Below are positions 39,951-51,972 of a stretch of DNA of 64,000 nucleotides, one piece after another. Numbering within the stretch: position 1 is the first letter of the stretch; every line of letters begins with the position of its first letter. The notes below the pieces were generated by a model, which saw nothing but the letters and a program-made list of their open reading frames with translations, ran no database searches and was not told where the DNA came from. The position numbers and the translations under genes were made by a program. This DNA comes from Apricaphanius iberus (Eukaryota; Chordata; Actinopteri; Cyprinodontiformes; Aphaniidae): the NCBI GenBank assembly GCA_028564705.1, contig JAPXFQ010000166.1:2108001-2172000 (forward strand), written 5' to 3'.

Positions 39951-41014
39951 AAAATAAGGTCCAGGTTGCAAAAAACTGTACTTCACCTTTAATTAAAATG
40001 TGTGTGGATGCCACTCTGAATGAGTACATAACAAAAAAGAAAAAAGTTAACTATTTTATTTTGAAATTATTAACTAAATTAATTTTCATTTACTGCAATT
40101 GGCTGACAAATACATACTCTCAAGTAAAACTGAGGAGCCTGCTAAAGGCAATGAAACCACATTGAAGACAACATGGATACCATTTCACAGGGACTACAGC
40201 TGTGGGGATTTTGTGGAAGTTTTAACAAGACCATGACTGATACAGCATGTCTGTAATATCATATTAACAGGATAGAATCAGGTAAAGCTATTGCACCAGA
40301 TTAGATACAGAGTACCTCCAGTGAGTGCAGGAAGAAGTTTCTCCAAGGTGTAATTTTCCTCTCGATATAGCTCACAACTCCTAATAGGAAAAACGTCATT
40401 TTGCGGTTCATCATTAGAACAACACTGCAGCATAGACAGCCTAGTGAGTCCTCTTGTTGAAAGAAAGACCTGTTGATACAAAAATCTTTAGGAAAAATGT
40501 TTAAATAACAGTTTTCTTCAATGAGCAGAAAGATGTTTCAAAGAACTGAAAGCAGCGCAGCATGGAGGCATCAGTTTCTAAGCACACAAAATCCCTGTTT
40601 GATGCTCCGAAAGAAAAGACACATATTCCGCTGTATGTGGGGCTGCCATCACAGCAGTCAGTCTGCAGCGAGGAGCTAAACACTGCTGTAATCAGACGCA
40701 TCCGTACTGCTCAGATCAGAGCATGGTTACAATGATCGGAAGTTTTTAATCCTAGACACATCAGACTACTCATCTGTCTTCTTTCAGAGTGTGACGTGTT
40801 TCCAATGGCAAAGTGTTTTTTTGTTGCACCCCTGCATGCTGACACTTTCATTGACACAACTCTGACGATACAGGACAAAGAAGTATTTACTGAGGAAAAT
40901 GATTAGTCTTCCAGTAGAAATGGCTTAGGGAAATTTACTTTTATGTAAAGTTTCCCGTTCATTTTATTTTTAGCAGAGAGAAATTAGAAGAGTGAAGTAA
41001 CACTGCTTGACATA
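39951..41014 (-). other. zfhx3 intron 4 between LINE and Tc1-like element
   Basis: About 1 kb of AT-rich DNA in which I recognise no gene or repeat. Confidence 0.6.
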
Positions 41015-42127
41015 CACTCACCTAAAGGATTATTAGGAACACTTGTTCAATTTCTCCTTAATGCAATTATCTAATCAACCAATCACATGGCAGTTGCTTC
41101 AATGCATTTAGGGGTGTGGTCCTGGTCAAGACAATCCCCTGAACGCCATACTGAATGTCAGAATGGGAATGAAAGGTGATTTAAGCTATTTTGAGCGTGG
41201 CATGGTTGTTGGTGCCAGACGGGCCTGTCTGAGTATTTCACAATCTGCTCAGTTACTGGGATTTTCACGCAAAACCATTTCTAAGGTTTACAAAGAATGG
41301 TGTGAAAAGGGAAAAACATCCAGTATGCGCAGTCCTGTGGGTGAAAATGCCTTGTTGATGCTAGAGGTCAGAGGAGAATGGGCCGACTGATTCAAGCTGA
41401 TAGAAAAGAAACTTTGACTGAAATAACCACTCGTTACAATGAAGGAATGCAGCAAAGCATTTGTGAAACCACAACACATACAACCTTGAGGCGGATGGGC
41501 TACAACAGCAGAAGACCCCACCAGGTACCACTCATATCTACTACAAATAGGAAAAAGAGGCTACAATTTGCACGAGCTCACCAAAATTGGACAGCTGAAG
41601 ACTGGAAAAATGTTGCCTGGTCTGATGAGTCTCGATGTCTGTTGAGATATTCAAATGGTAAAGTCAGAATTTGGCGTAAACAGAATGAGAACATGGATCC
41701 ATCATGTAATGTTACCACTGTGCAGGCTGGTGGTGGTTTAATGGTGTGGGGGATGTTTTCTTGGCACACTTTAGGCCCCTTAGTGCCAATTGGGTATTGT
41801 TCAAATGCCACGGGCTACCTGAACATTGGTTTCTTGAATATGACAATGAGTTCACTGTACTACAATGGCCCCCACAGTCACCAGATCTCAACCCGATAGA
41901 GTATCTTTGGGATGTGGTAGAACGGGAGCTTTGTGCCCTGGATGTGCATCCCACAAATCTCCATCAACTGCAAGATGCTATCCTATCAACATGGGCCAAC
42001 ATTTCTAAAGAATGCTTTCAGCACCTTGTTGAATCAATGCCACGTAGAATTAAGGCAGTTCTGAAGAAGAAGGGTGGTCAAACACCGTATTAGTATGGTG
42101 TTCCTAATAATCCTTAAGGTGAGTGTG
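41015..42127 (+). mobile_element. Tc1-like transposon with intact ends
   Basis: Terminal inverted repeats: the left end at 41015-41042 begins CACTCACCTAAAGGATTATT and continues with AGGAACAC; the right end (42098-42127) reads the same on the minus strand except for an extra CA and two changes (CCTTAAGG for CCTAAAGG). Both ends abut TA (41013-41014 and 42128-42129), the Tc1/mariner target. The length of 1,113 bp is short for an autonomous copy because of an internal deletion. It lies just after the LINE in intron 4. Confidence 0.9.
41163..42093 (+). pseudogene. Tc1-like transposase, disrupted
   Basis: Would excise and insert the element at TA sites. Three frames are needed: 41163-41390 (N-terminal helix-turn-helix with ISQSAQLLGFSRKTISKVYKEW), 41378-41830 (first catalytic Asp in WSDES at 41624-41626), and about 41825-42093 (final acidic residue in SPDLNPIE, Glu at 41899-41901). 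The family is DD34E, with about 125 residues from first Asp to Glu; here only about 92 codons separate them. The segment that should carry the second Asp is missing where NATGYLN runs directly into FLEYDNEF. Inactive. Confidence 0.88.
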
Positions 42128-42222
42128 TATGTGTATGCATAGCAAGAGGACTATGGTGGGATTCAGAAACTGCATTTCTGCATCATACATCACTCTTGAT
42201 GTTATAAGACTATCCCCCCTAA

Positions 42223-42648
42223 GGGGCTGATTTATCAAGATTTCTGATAATGACCGCAAAATTGTGAGTGGCGCTAAAAATTTGCGGAAGTGGGTTGTCC
42301 TTAATTTGCGGATGGTTTACTAAGCTGTTGAATTTGGTAGTGCAAAATTAAGACATGCTTTTCAGAAGAGCCAAAAATTTACGCTAAAATAGCCTGCGCA
42401 AAAATTTTTATGCTTAGTAAATCACACTGCGCCTGGAACGCCTACTTCTTTGCCTATTCTCCTCCCAATATTTTGCGTCTTCTTACAAAAACGGCCAGAT
42501 TGCATATTCATCATGAGCAAAAGCGCTAAATTGATTGCGTGCGTCTTGCTGCGGGTTTAACAGCAGCAATGCGCTCTGCGCCGTGTTAATAGATCAGCCA
42601 GAGCCTGTTTTTGTGATGCTGTGCGCAACCCGTTGATAAATCAGGCCC
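42223..42648. mobile_element. PIF/Harbinger-type MITE
   Basis: A 426-bp non-coding element with 16-bp ends, GGGGCTGATTTATCAA (42223-42238) and TTGATAAATCAGGCCC (42633-42648), which pair at 15 of 16 positions. It is flanked by TAA on both sides (42220-42222 and 42649-42651), the usual three-base Harbinger duplication. It also has an inner perfect 10-bp inverted repeat, TTTACTAAGC (42316-42325) and GCTTAGTAAA (42412-42421). Confidence 0.8.
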
Positions 42649-43936
42649 TAAGTGTTGCTTATGTCTGTCTTGAACTTCATTGATCCCAGTTGCAGAAGAT
42701 AATATAACATTGGTTCTTATTCCTTTCCGTTCTTAAACACTAATAACCCCATTTCTGCAGATCAAACTCCGAAACACATTTCTTACACATAAGCAGAGAG
42801 CAGTGCTCTGGTGCTCATCCCTAAAGAAAACAAACAAAAAAGATGTTTTAAAAAAGTTTCAACTATTATAGCTTTAGAGAAAAAAAGACGCAAAGATAAT
42901 AGGAGCTTCATGGAATTAACTAAAACTAATTTCTTTGGGTCTGATTTGTTTTTATTCATGATTAATGTGTTAAGTCTTTGGAATAATCTACGTTGGCCCT
43001 TTGTGTGTACAATTAACACAACCAGCAACAACAGCTGTGTTAGGGGTCAATCCCTAACCCCTTCCTTGGCCTTCCTGTGGAGTGGAATCTTAAAGGTTGT
43101 AAATTCCTGCACCCCACCAAACACAAAGCGCTACCAGCCCCTTAACTTTTACCTCTTTCTAAAATACCTTGATTTTAAGGTGTTTGCCGGTCATTCCTTT
43201 CAAAGACTAAGGCTGGTTTGAGTTAAGATACTGGATTTTAAACCCAGGCAGGCAACTGACAACTAACACAAGGTAGCTTGGGTTATGGGTTGGAGAGGTC
43301 AAAAACATGGCTTGTAGCAGGTATACTCCTCTTTGCTATGAACTATAAAAACAATACACTTCATAATTCCTGAGACATTTTAGATTTCTTTTCAGGATGA
43401 GCCTGTACGTCTCTTTGTGTGCATTCACACGCTTGTGCATGTGAAAGAAGACAATGGGCTGTCTCCCAGGATGTGCAGCTCACGCTTTATTAGAGCAGCA
43501 GTACCAGTAAATCAGAGCTCAGCTCTTCCTGGAACTGCTACAACCTTTCCCACTGAGCACTATTACTGAACAATCATAGGCTGGCCATGATAATTAGCAA
43601 AGTATCTATCTGTCGAACCCTCCTGTAAACCCCCCCCCTACTCTTTCTCTCTGTCTATTCATCATCTTTCTACCCATCCTCGTGCTAGGAATTTGAGTGA
43701 TTAAGACAAGGCTCTCATGGGAGATCATTTTCAGGACATCTCACAGTAACATCTACTTCATTTCCACAGGTGCATCTTAATAGATTTAACATCACTCAAT
43801 GCTTATTTATTTGATTAAGTCAGTCCAAAAAGTGAAATGCTTATTATTAGATAGATTTGTACTAATAAATAGCATGTCTATTTACTGTACAGTGTATGCA
43901 TTTCAGTCTTGGTTGGGGGTTCTTCTGCATGAAACA
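42649..43936 (-). other. zfhx3 intron 4 between two non-autonomous elements
   Basis: About 1.3 kb. The 136-codon frame at 42811 has no recognisable domain and is probably chance. A C-run lies at 43631-43638. No gene seen. Confidence 0.55.
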
Positions 43937-44494
43937 CATTTACATGCAGTACTAAAAAAATGAATTTTTGCCTTAGTCCGACTAATTTCGGACTTTAGAA
44001 ATTTTATACTACTTAGTCTTGAACTGGTCTACTCTTAATTGAGCTAACACACATCCCAGGTAAATTGAGCCATTAGTGGGCACGGGCGCTCCCCTTTTCA
44101 GAACTGATGAGACGTTGGAAGCCAGAATGACAACACCTGTACAACAACACAGCAAAAACAACATTTGCACAATCAAACAGTACAGTACGTACAAAAAGTA
44201 ATGTGCTGAAGCATTGTTGTCATCTATTTCTTCGCTCATTGTTCATATCCTGTTTTTTCTCAGTCTGATTCACTGCTTCCAGCATTTGTTTACTATTTTT
44301 GTGTATCTCTAGGCCAACCGGACCAATGCCAATGAGAAATGGGTGTATGTCGTCACTTACCATCACAGAATCAAAAACACTTGATTCAATAATTCGATTT
44401 TATAAAAAACGTAAACTCAAAATAGATGATCCTACTCTGGTTAAGGTTTCAGCTCAATTACTGCCATAGCTCAATTAAGATGCACATGTAAACG
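43937..44494. mobile_element. Probable fold-back or MITE-like element
   Basis: Ends CATTTACATGCA (43937-43948) and TGCACATGTAAACG (44481-44494) are imperfectly inverted. Inside, CTTAATTGAGCT (44034-44045) pairs perfectly with AGCTCAATTAAG (44468-44479). A small perfect hairpin AGTCCGA/TCGGACT lies at 43976-43995. No coding capacity. Family not assigned. Confidence 0.5.
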
Positions 44495-45224
44495 CACTGG
44501 CACCTAATTCACACAGAGTGCAATGCCGATGCAGCCCGGTTTCCGTACGTCTGCCACACGCACTGCAATTCACACAGACTGCAGTGCCTGTGCGGAAGGT
44601 CTCCGGAAATTACAGCGTGTAAGCAATTAGTGTTTAGAAATAGTTTGCAAAAATTGCCAAAATTTGACTTAATACAATTAAACATACACTTATAAAAATA
44701 ACTTGAACTATTATGCACTGTGAGCTGACGTCAATGTCACTGATAATAAAAGCACTAAATAAAGTATTAATAAAAGCAATAATTTCTTCTCAACTTCATG
44801 GGAATCCACATGCAGCATCTGGAAAAAATAGACTTGATGCAGAAAGTTAACGGAGCTCCTTATCCACACTGCAGCCGGTGTGAATGCTCTGGTTGGACTC
44901 AATGTTTCTTTTTTTCTTTCAGAAGCCAGACAGAGTCTGCACCACATCTGTTAAGCACCCGGTGGGATTAGGCAAGACTATTTCAGTGCAGCTGCTGGCA
45001 TCTAAACAATCAGCCTGTGGTTCTTCTGAGGTGTTAATGAAGCCCAGGGTGTTGTAATAGCAGTCCTAGGCTCAGTTACATTGTTGACTCATGTCTTTTG
45101 TCTTCTTCCAGACAGTAGTCGATAGATTCTTGAAAGGGGTTTGGGTAAGGCCGGTTTGCTGGTCAATCAAGTATGATACCTCTTTGATATTTTGTCACCT
45201 ATGTTTATACATGTAATCTTCACA
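44495..45224 (-). other. zfhx3 intron 4, with a short imperfect duplication
   Basis: The first 110 bases contain two similar phrases, ATTCACACAGAGTGCAATGC (44507-44526) and ATTCACACAGACTGCAGTGC (44569-44588), in direct order about 62 bases apart. The rest holds nothing that I recognise. Confidence 0.5.
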
Positions 45225-45860
45225 GAGACAAAAGGTCGGATTTTGTAGAGTTGCGTGTTTTAGAATGAGATCATTTTAAAATGGTCTTCAGTTAAAAGCA
45301 CTGATTGATACCTTTGGCAGTGTGGACAGGTATCAAGTAAGGAAGATTCCATAAAGTACTCACGGATAAATGGCTGCACTGCCTTGGGTCTTATGGACAC
45401 AGCGGACCAACACCAGCAGATGATGGCTCCCCAAATCAACGCTGGCTGCAGTAATTTCACACTGGACCAATGCAACTTGGATTTTCTGCCTCTTTACTCT
45501 TCATCGAGATTTGAGGGCTTTGATTTTCCGCTGAAATTCTAATTATACTTTTATCTAAAAAAGACTTCTCAGCAATTGTAAATTACCTTTTCTTACAAAT
45601 TTAAGCAATATAGATGTGATATTGTTCCTGGTGCGGAAGAGGCTTAATGCTAGTAATGTGACAGCTGTAGCCCTTATCCTGCATACATCAGTGCCTCTTG
45701 AAACACTGTCTCCAGACACAGTTCATGGCCTATGACTCTCCCTAAATTTGTTGAATGAGCTTTGTATCACTATCCATGTTATCTCCATTTCTTTTGCAGA
45801 TGTTTCTGATTCTTTTCCTCTCAACTCAACTTTAATTTTACTTACATTATGTTCACTGGG
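45225..45860 (-). mobile_element. Ancient Tc1-like transposon fossil
   Basis: On the minus strand the stretch 45475-45260 reads SSVKLLQPALIWGAII, a decayed version of the Tc1-like core phrase that ends VWGAM. The nucleotide text around 45400-45480 (ACCAACACCAGCAGATGATG, then CACTGGACCAATGC) closely follows a well-known fish repeat, and 45660-45720 continues it. The element has lost both ends and carries many stops, so it is old. Confidence 0.55.
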
Positions 45861-48800
45861 TTCATCGTCACACAAGAGAGAAAAGGGTGAGTAGAAAAGT
45901 GTTCGAGGAAAGCTAAAAATCCTTCTAACAAAAAAATCAAACCAGCTAAAACAATAGCACTGTGCCAAATTAAAAATTTGAATGATGATAAGTCATACTC
46001 TTTTAAACTCATTCTTCGATTTGTGAATTAAGCTTGTGATACAACAGCAAACTGTGTCTTTCTTTTAAACTTCATATAACTGGAATATCAAAACGGTTCG
46101 GAGTCAATCCCATCACTCATGATCATTAAAATGTGAGGTAATCAAGGCGCTCATTCCGCAGTCTGCTGAGGATAATCAAGGAAATACTTAATACATGTAA
46201 CAACTAATCCCTTCATTTATGTTAAACCCTTCATTCCTTGATTATCATTTATCAGGATCATTTTCTCTCTGCAGAAGATTGGCATTTTCTTTAGTTTTAC
46301 TTGATTCATTTAAATCATGTTAAGCAATAAAGAGACTTCAGGTAACTGCTGTAATTGTTATCTCTGTTGAGGAGAGAACATGGAATCGAAAGTAATCTTT
46401 TTGAGGGAATAAACAGTGGATTTGAATGAGTGCATATGGCAAATAGAGGAAGAAGAGAACATTTTACAGTTAGGTGTGCTCAATAGAGCAGGCCCAGGAT
46501 ACAGGAAGGGATGTCAGGACGTTCTCGGTTTAAGATTCCATGTTCGATAGTGACGGCACTTTCTCCCAATCTTTACATAGCCAACTGGCATCTGGAGTGG
46601 ATTTTGTGCTAGCAGACACCAAGGAACATGATTACATTCGGCTAACTGTGCTCTAAACTGATTATGCATGTGCCAAGCTAATGGACTACATTTGCAAGAG
46701 GAAAAATAACATCCAATCAATCTCAATTACTGCCGATTGCACCGGCCCCCGAGACAAGGAAGGTAGCCAGCAAACCCCAACTCCCCCCATGCTTCTCCCC
46801 TTTCTCCCAACCCTTCAATGCAAGCTGAGGCCTACAGCTAGACCTGGTTAGATCCATCTTTTCAATCTTGTCAGAGCAACCAAGTTCTGAAAATGATTAG
46901 CTTGTCAATTTCACATATTTTCATAAAGGATTATCCCTACACATGTAAAATCATATGCAAATGCCCAGTTATAAAGCAGGGTTTTCAGGATCAATGTCAG
47001 AGTTAGGTTAGGCTACATATATATTTCATTAGAGTTGTGCAAACTGTTGATGACCGACTGAGATTATATTCACAGCAACATAACATGGTTTTGAATTCAA
47101 GTGTTACTATTCTACTTTGATTATCTCTGAACCAATAAACAATAAAGGTAAAAGAAGACTTCAGCTCATATGGTCCACTAGGCAGAACACAGTTCTCACA
47201 AAGGGTGCATTTCAAATGAGAACACAGTTTAAAAAGCAGACAGCTTCAGGCCATGCTGTGTGGTGGTCCATTGGTCAGGATAAGTTGCTGGATCATTCTG
47301 TGGCCTCCTTAAACATTCCGATACATGGGTTGGTGGGGTTGATATTTTTAGAAAGCCCTAATATGGGCCACATACCACAGACTCTGAAATTATCCCATCT
47401 AACTTAGCTCTCAGTTTAAACCTTCCTTTTTAATTCCAGTAATTACAGGCTGCAATTTATATGGAGCTACACACTCAAAGGACCAGTTTAATGCAAACCA
47501 GTTTGATTTGGGTGAAGTGTCCCGAGCATGTCCCACATCTTACAGCCTGTTTATGCTGAGTTGATGATTTATTTTGTCCCTGTTTTGATTTTTTTTTCTT
47601 TTTTGTATCCCTGCATAAACTAAGAGGCCTTTGCAGGCATTGGTGGGCAAGTCTGAATTTTGCCTGTCAGTATCTCAACCATAACTGTAAATCTAAAGGA
47701 GTAAGAAAACTGTGCAGCTGAGAAACCTCACAGCAATGTATTTGTCACATTGGTAAGTCATAAACTACTGTAATGAATCTTGTTGACTTGTGCTCATCTT
47801 CGTTTTTGAGTTGTGTTGAGGATGAGGCAGAGCTTACAAGGAATAACATTTTCTACGGTTTATGGAGCAGGTGATTTCTGGACAAACGCACACAGTCTTA
47901 GTTGGAAAACCAATTGGTTTTATGAAATGTGGAGCCATCTTAAGAGGCTTAAGTCATAAAAAATGATCATGTCTGAATGTGTTGTACATATTTAATCCTC
48001 CACAGCCTAAACTCTGGTGTGATATGTGTATTTTCTTTCCTTGCAAGAAGAAATTTGGTTAAAAAAAATTGAAAACGCAGTCTGAATTTGTTAGGCTCAT
48101 GCCAAAAATACAGCAACAAAACAATAAGCTGTACTATATTTTATAAGAACTAAATTTCTCTCTGCAAACATGTGAGCATGAGAGATGATACCAGAGTCAA
48201 TCTACTTGGATCAAAAGTCACACATTGTAATCTTGCCCCCAAAGTTTTAATAACAATAAAGATTTACCGATTTAGTTCCATTTTTCCAAAAACAGAAAAA
48301 TGATTAAAATCTTTGATCAAAATGTGTCTTTCTTACCAAAAAATGACCTGGTCCAAAACCTCCCTGGTATTCCATAACAGATGTAATCAAGGCACTCCAT
48401 TTCACCTGTCTTTTTAATAAAACCAAAAACTGATTTATCTATTCTCACTGTTGTTTAAGTACAAAAAAACTTGGTGGAAGTAAACATGTCTGTCATGCCA
48501 GTAAGTCTGAAAAATCATTAGTCATACCACTAGGTTTTCAAATAGATGGGATTTTTGAGTTCAGCAATTTTTTTGTGTAATTAAAACTCCATGCCACGAG
48601 CATACTTTTCTTGTTCTCCTCTTTAAGCATTACAGTTGCAAAGGAATGGACAAGTTTGAATAAAATTCCTGTCTACTTTTAGAAACTCAAACTGATTAAT
48701 GGCAATAAGGAACTTCACAAAAAATTCAACAGTGGTACATAGATGATGCTTTTCTTAAATGTGTTAACTAAGTTTACACCATATATGTGTTGCCGGTGTC

Positions 48801-49507
48801 GGTGTGTCTTGTGCAGCAATGCCAGTTTGGGTTAAGCGCAGACTAGCCAAAGCCGCACACATACAAGATAGGCACCTAAGTGGAATCAGGCCTGTTAGAT
48901 TTATGGCCATTTGTTCCGAGAGTGTTCATCCACTGGCTATTATGGAATGATTAGAGGAGAAGGTGAAGCTCCAAGTCCAGCAAAAATCAATACGGCTGTC
49001 GAGAACAATTCAGCCCTTCCCGCTCAGAGGAGTATTAGCACCAAACCTCTGTCTCCTAACACTTCTTCATTCGTCTACCAAGTGATTTAGTCCTAAGCTT
49101 CCAAGCCAGCTTGTCCTGCCATGTTCTTCTCAGGGCAGTAGTGGGCCCGGTTCTACACAACAAAGCTGTTATTCATGCCTCTAGAGAACAGCTGGCGGTG
49201 ATGTCGGCAACACAAGAACATTTATTAAGTCTTGCTGAGGCAGATTAAGTTAGCATGGAGATAATTGAATAAGCATTTTACCCTTTGCACAAAACTCTAT
49301 AATGTTCCGACATTAAAAAAAAAAAAAAAGACATCAAATATTCCTATGTATGATATCATATTTCTCCCTTTTTATACCTAACAAATATCCTTTGTAGGAC
49401 ACATCCAGAGTAGCAAGTTGACAAATTTATTAATTTTAAAAAAATGAACACAAAAGCAAAGTCAAGGCTAAGTGGGAGGGATAAAAAGCAATTTAAGGAC
49501 AACTAAC
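45861..49507 (-). other. zfhx3 intron 4, part next to the third coding exon
   Basis: About 3.6 kb. Some low-repeat stretches (46110-46290, 48890-49280) look like candidate conserved non-coding DNA. A poly(A) run is at 49314-49328. No gene seen. Confidence 0.55.
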
Positions 49508-50001
49508 CTTATAAAGTTTGAGGCTGGCTTCATGGCGTGAATTGACAGTGTGCATCCTCAGCTTCTCCAGGCTATTAGTGTAGTAGTCACAGGCATTGCA
49601 CTTTAGGTGGACTGGATTGCCTATTGCCACACACTTTAGGCGCCATTCATTGCCTTTGCCCCCTTCTTTGATGTGGGCGACAAGCTGGTACTTCTGTATA
49701 TGCTTGTCTGTTTTGCAATGCAGTTGGAAGTTGGCTTTAAGCTGAGTTGTATAGTGGCACAACTTGCACTGATGAGAGTCTCCCACTACAGCACGCCACT
49801 CCTCTTCTGGCAAGCTGCGTTCGGCACCCATATGCATGCCTAGCACATCCAGGTTATCAGTGGTGAAGCGATTGCACACAGCACACTGAAAGAGCTTGAG
49901 GGAGGGATCTGTGGTCTGCGATAGACTTTCTCCAAGAGTCATCAGTTCCTCAGACACCAGCTGCCCACCGCCAAGACGCACATCCATTGGGATTTCCCCA
50001 C
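49508..50001 (-). CDS. zfhx3: zfhx3-like, third coding exon (residues 1021-1185)
   Basis: Exon of 494 nt following a CCTGTAG acceptor and ending AAG|GTTAGT. The first two bases complete the split glycine codon, giving [20 protein letters not shown], a stretch found in ZFHX3 but not in ZFHX4; this is the best evidence for the paralogue call. Fingers: a degenerate one with C1060/C1063/H1077 and no clear second His, then C1099/C1102/H1115/H1121, and C1155/C1158/H1171/H1177. The sequence between them ([14 protein letters not shown]) is very strongly kept in the family. It ends at LKLYK in phase 0, which fits the next exon that begins HLQQHE about 30 kb away. Confidence 0.95.
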
Positions 50002-50221
50002 CTACAGGAAAAAAACAAACAGAATGAAGGAAAGTGTCTTAAGTTATTAAAGTGATAGCTAACAGACTTTGGTGATTACACTAGAAACAAAACCACATAA
50101 AACCTGCTTAAATAAACTATACAAAACAAATAGCCCTTTTTTATTCTCACTACATGGCATAATACTAAATGATTTGGGTCTTGGCTCATGTCTTAATATA
50201 TTGCTCCATCACAGAGCACCT

Positions 50222-50420
50222 ACGGTATTGTGCAAAGGTTTTAGGCAGGTGTGAAGAAATACTATAAACAAAGACCTCAAAAAAAGTAACAGTCGAGACA
50301 AAAATCAATCAATCAATCAATCTCTTTAAAAAAAATATTCAAAAGACTCACATTGAAACAGATAAAAGAGCATGTCAACTCACATTGGTCAAAAAAAATT
50401 AGGCAAGAACTTAGCAGTGT
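50222..50420. mobile_element. Tc1/mariner-like terminal fragment
   Basis: The start, GTATTGTGCAAAGGTTTTAG, resembles the recalled ends of a widespread fish Tc1/mariner family, and a second similar phrase (AATTAGGCAAGAAC) lies near 50400. No transposase is readable. A short (AATC)n run, ATCAATCAATCAATCAATC, interrupts it at about 50306-50324. Confidence 0.45.
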
Positions 50421-50422
50421 TG

Positions 50423-50560
50423 GGCATCTTACTTAAAAAAAAATTATTTGTAGTTATAAATTACTTTTTCCAAAACGTAATTGAGTTAGTAACTCAGTTA
50501 CTACAGTATAAAAGTAATTAGTAACTCAGCAAAGTAACTCTAGTGTTATTTTAATGTTCT
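50423..50560. repeat. Interspersed repeat with AGTAACT-type motifs
   Basis: The text 'gcagtgttgggcatcttact' followed by repeated TTAGTAACTCAGTTACT and GTAACTCAGCAAAGTAACT phrases resembles a very common fish interspersed repeat that starts AGTGTTGGG. No coding capacity. Family not assigned. Confidence 0.45.
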
Positions 50561-50640
50561 ATAACGCAGTTATGTTTTATAATATTTGTAATCTGTAATA
50601 TTGCACAGTAAACAGAGCACTATCCAATTGGTTGGTGTAA

Positions 50641-50880
50641 GACATTTGACTAATGATTTGGTGGCACCTGGTCATATGACCTGGAATGTTTTGAAGGTAA
50701 ACCCTCAAATATTAAAGTAAAATATTAATTGTAAAATATTTTATCAATTCAAATGTGAAATAAATTGTTTCTGGTGCTTTAGATGTAGTCGACATTTCAA
50801 GACTGATTTGGTGACACCTGATCACATGAACTGGAAGCTATTGAAGAAAAATCACATATTTTACAGTAACATATTAACAA
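50641..50880. repeat. Diverged direct repeat, 150-bp period
   Basis: Copy A begins at 50641 and copy B at 50791, exactly 150 bases apart. They align for about 90 bases without gaps: GACATTTnnnnnnTGATTTGGTGnCACCTGnTCA then CTGGAA and TTGAAG. Only the first 90 bases of each unit look alike. Confidence 0.65.
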
Positions 50881-51972
50881 GAAATATTAAATATGTTAAT
50901 TTTTATGTAATCTAACCTTGCAAAAATGAGTTAATCTGATCTTCTATTTAGAGGAGTTTTACAGACCTCTCAGCCTCGGCTTGCAAATACTATACCCTGA
51001 TAGCTGTATACTAAAAGTAAGAGACTACTTATTTGGAAATATTTCACACAACCCCACCCTGAAAAGATCTATATAAAAGAAGATGGGAGGAGAAAAAAAC
51101 AAATTTGGAATTTTGGAACTATTGTATCAGTTTGTGTGGAAGCAGGGGTGATAGAAATCCTGCGGGACCTGGTGGTGGCAGAACACAGACGCTGCAGGAA
51201 CAGAAAGGAATGGTTTGAGAACTGGGAGCAAGTAAAATTGGGATTTAAAAAAAAAATTCCTGTGCAGGGTTCAAGTGTGAGACATTAACTCACCAAGACT
51301 ATGAGAGATGGAAGAATCAATTATTCTTAGGGTCTTTGTATCACATGACATCTTTTGCAACAGAGGAGCACATCATATTATGTAAAAAAAAATGCCATGT
51401 GAGCCAAAGTTTTTTGTTTTTTGTTTTTTACGAGTAATGGTAGAAATGTAAAATCGTCAGTCCAATACATCTAGCTGAAGGGAGTTGGGGGGTAATGGTC
51501 CCTCTGACTAATACTTTTGCTTTTGAGATTAATCCCAAAAAGATGTTTTTGTTGTGATGTTGCATTTTTCCCTTTTGTCTGTTTCTCCGCATCCTTTGTT
51601 GGTCTCAGCGGCCTCTTGTTACCTTCATCGTCTAGCCTGTGTATTTATACCTCTCTTTGCTCCCCTTTCTTTTGTTGGTTCGTCGTTATGTAAGGTTGTC
51701 ATTTTTTTGTATATATAGTATCGCGGCATTTTACCTCAGATCCACTGAGTACTTGGAGTTAGGATCTCAGCATTACAGAATGGTCATTTTGTACTACAAT
51801 CCTCTTTGCATCATGGTCCTTCTACGCTTAAATCATGAAAGTTTTCTCACAAGGTGTTAATGAAAAAGATAAGTATGCAATAATAAATAAACATTTTGCC
51901 ACATGAAATCGATTGCTCTGCTCTTTAACTTATACAATTTTTTAAAATTTAGACTGGCAAGCTGGGACTCAC

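Larger units (their letters stand above)
50002..51972 (-). other. zfhx3 intron between second and third coding exons
   Basis: Intron of 1,971 bp, phase 1, donor GTGAGT and acceptor CCTGTAG. It contains a Tc1/mariner-like terminal fragment (about 50222-50420), a fish-type repeat rich in AGTAACT motifs (about 50423-50560), and a diverged 150-bp tandem duplication (50641-50880). From 51000 to 51972 I see no recognisable feature beyond short homopolymers. Confidence 0.85.

Noticed and set aside
42811..43221. Plus-strand frame of 136 codons between two MITEs
   Set aside because: No recognisable domain; intronic, composition typical of chance frames.
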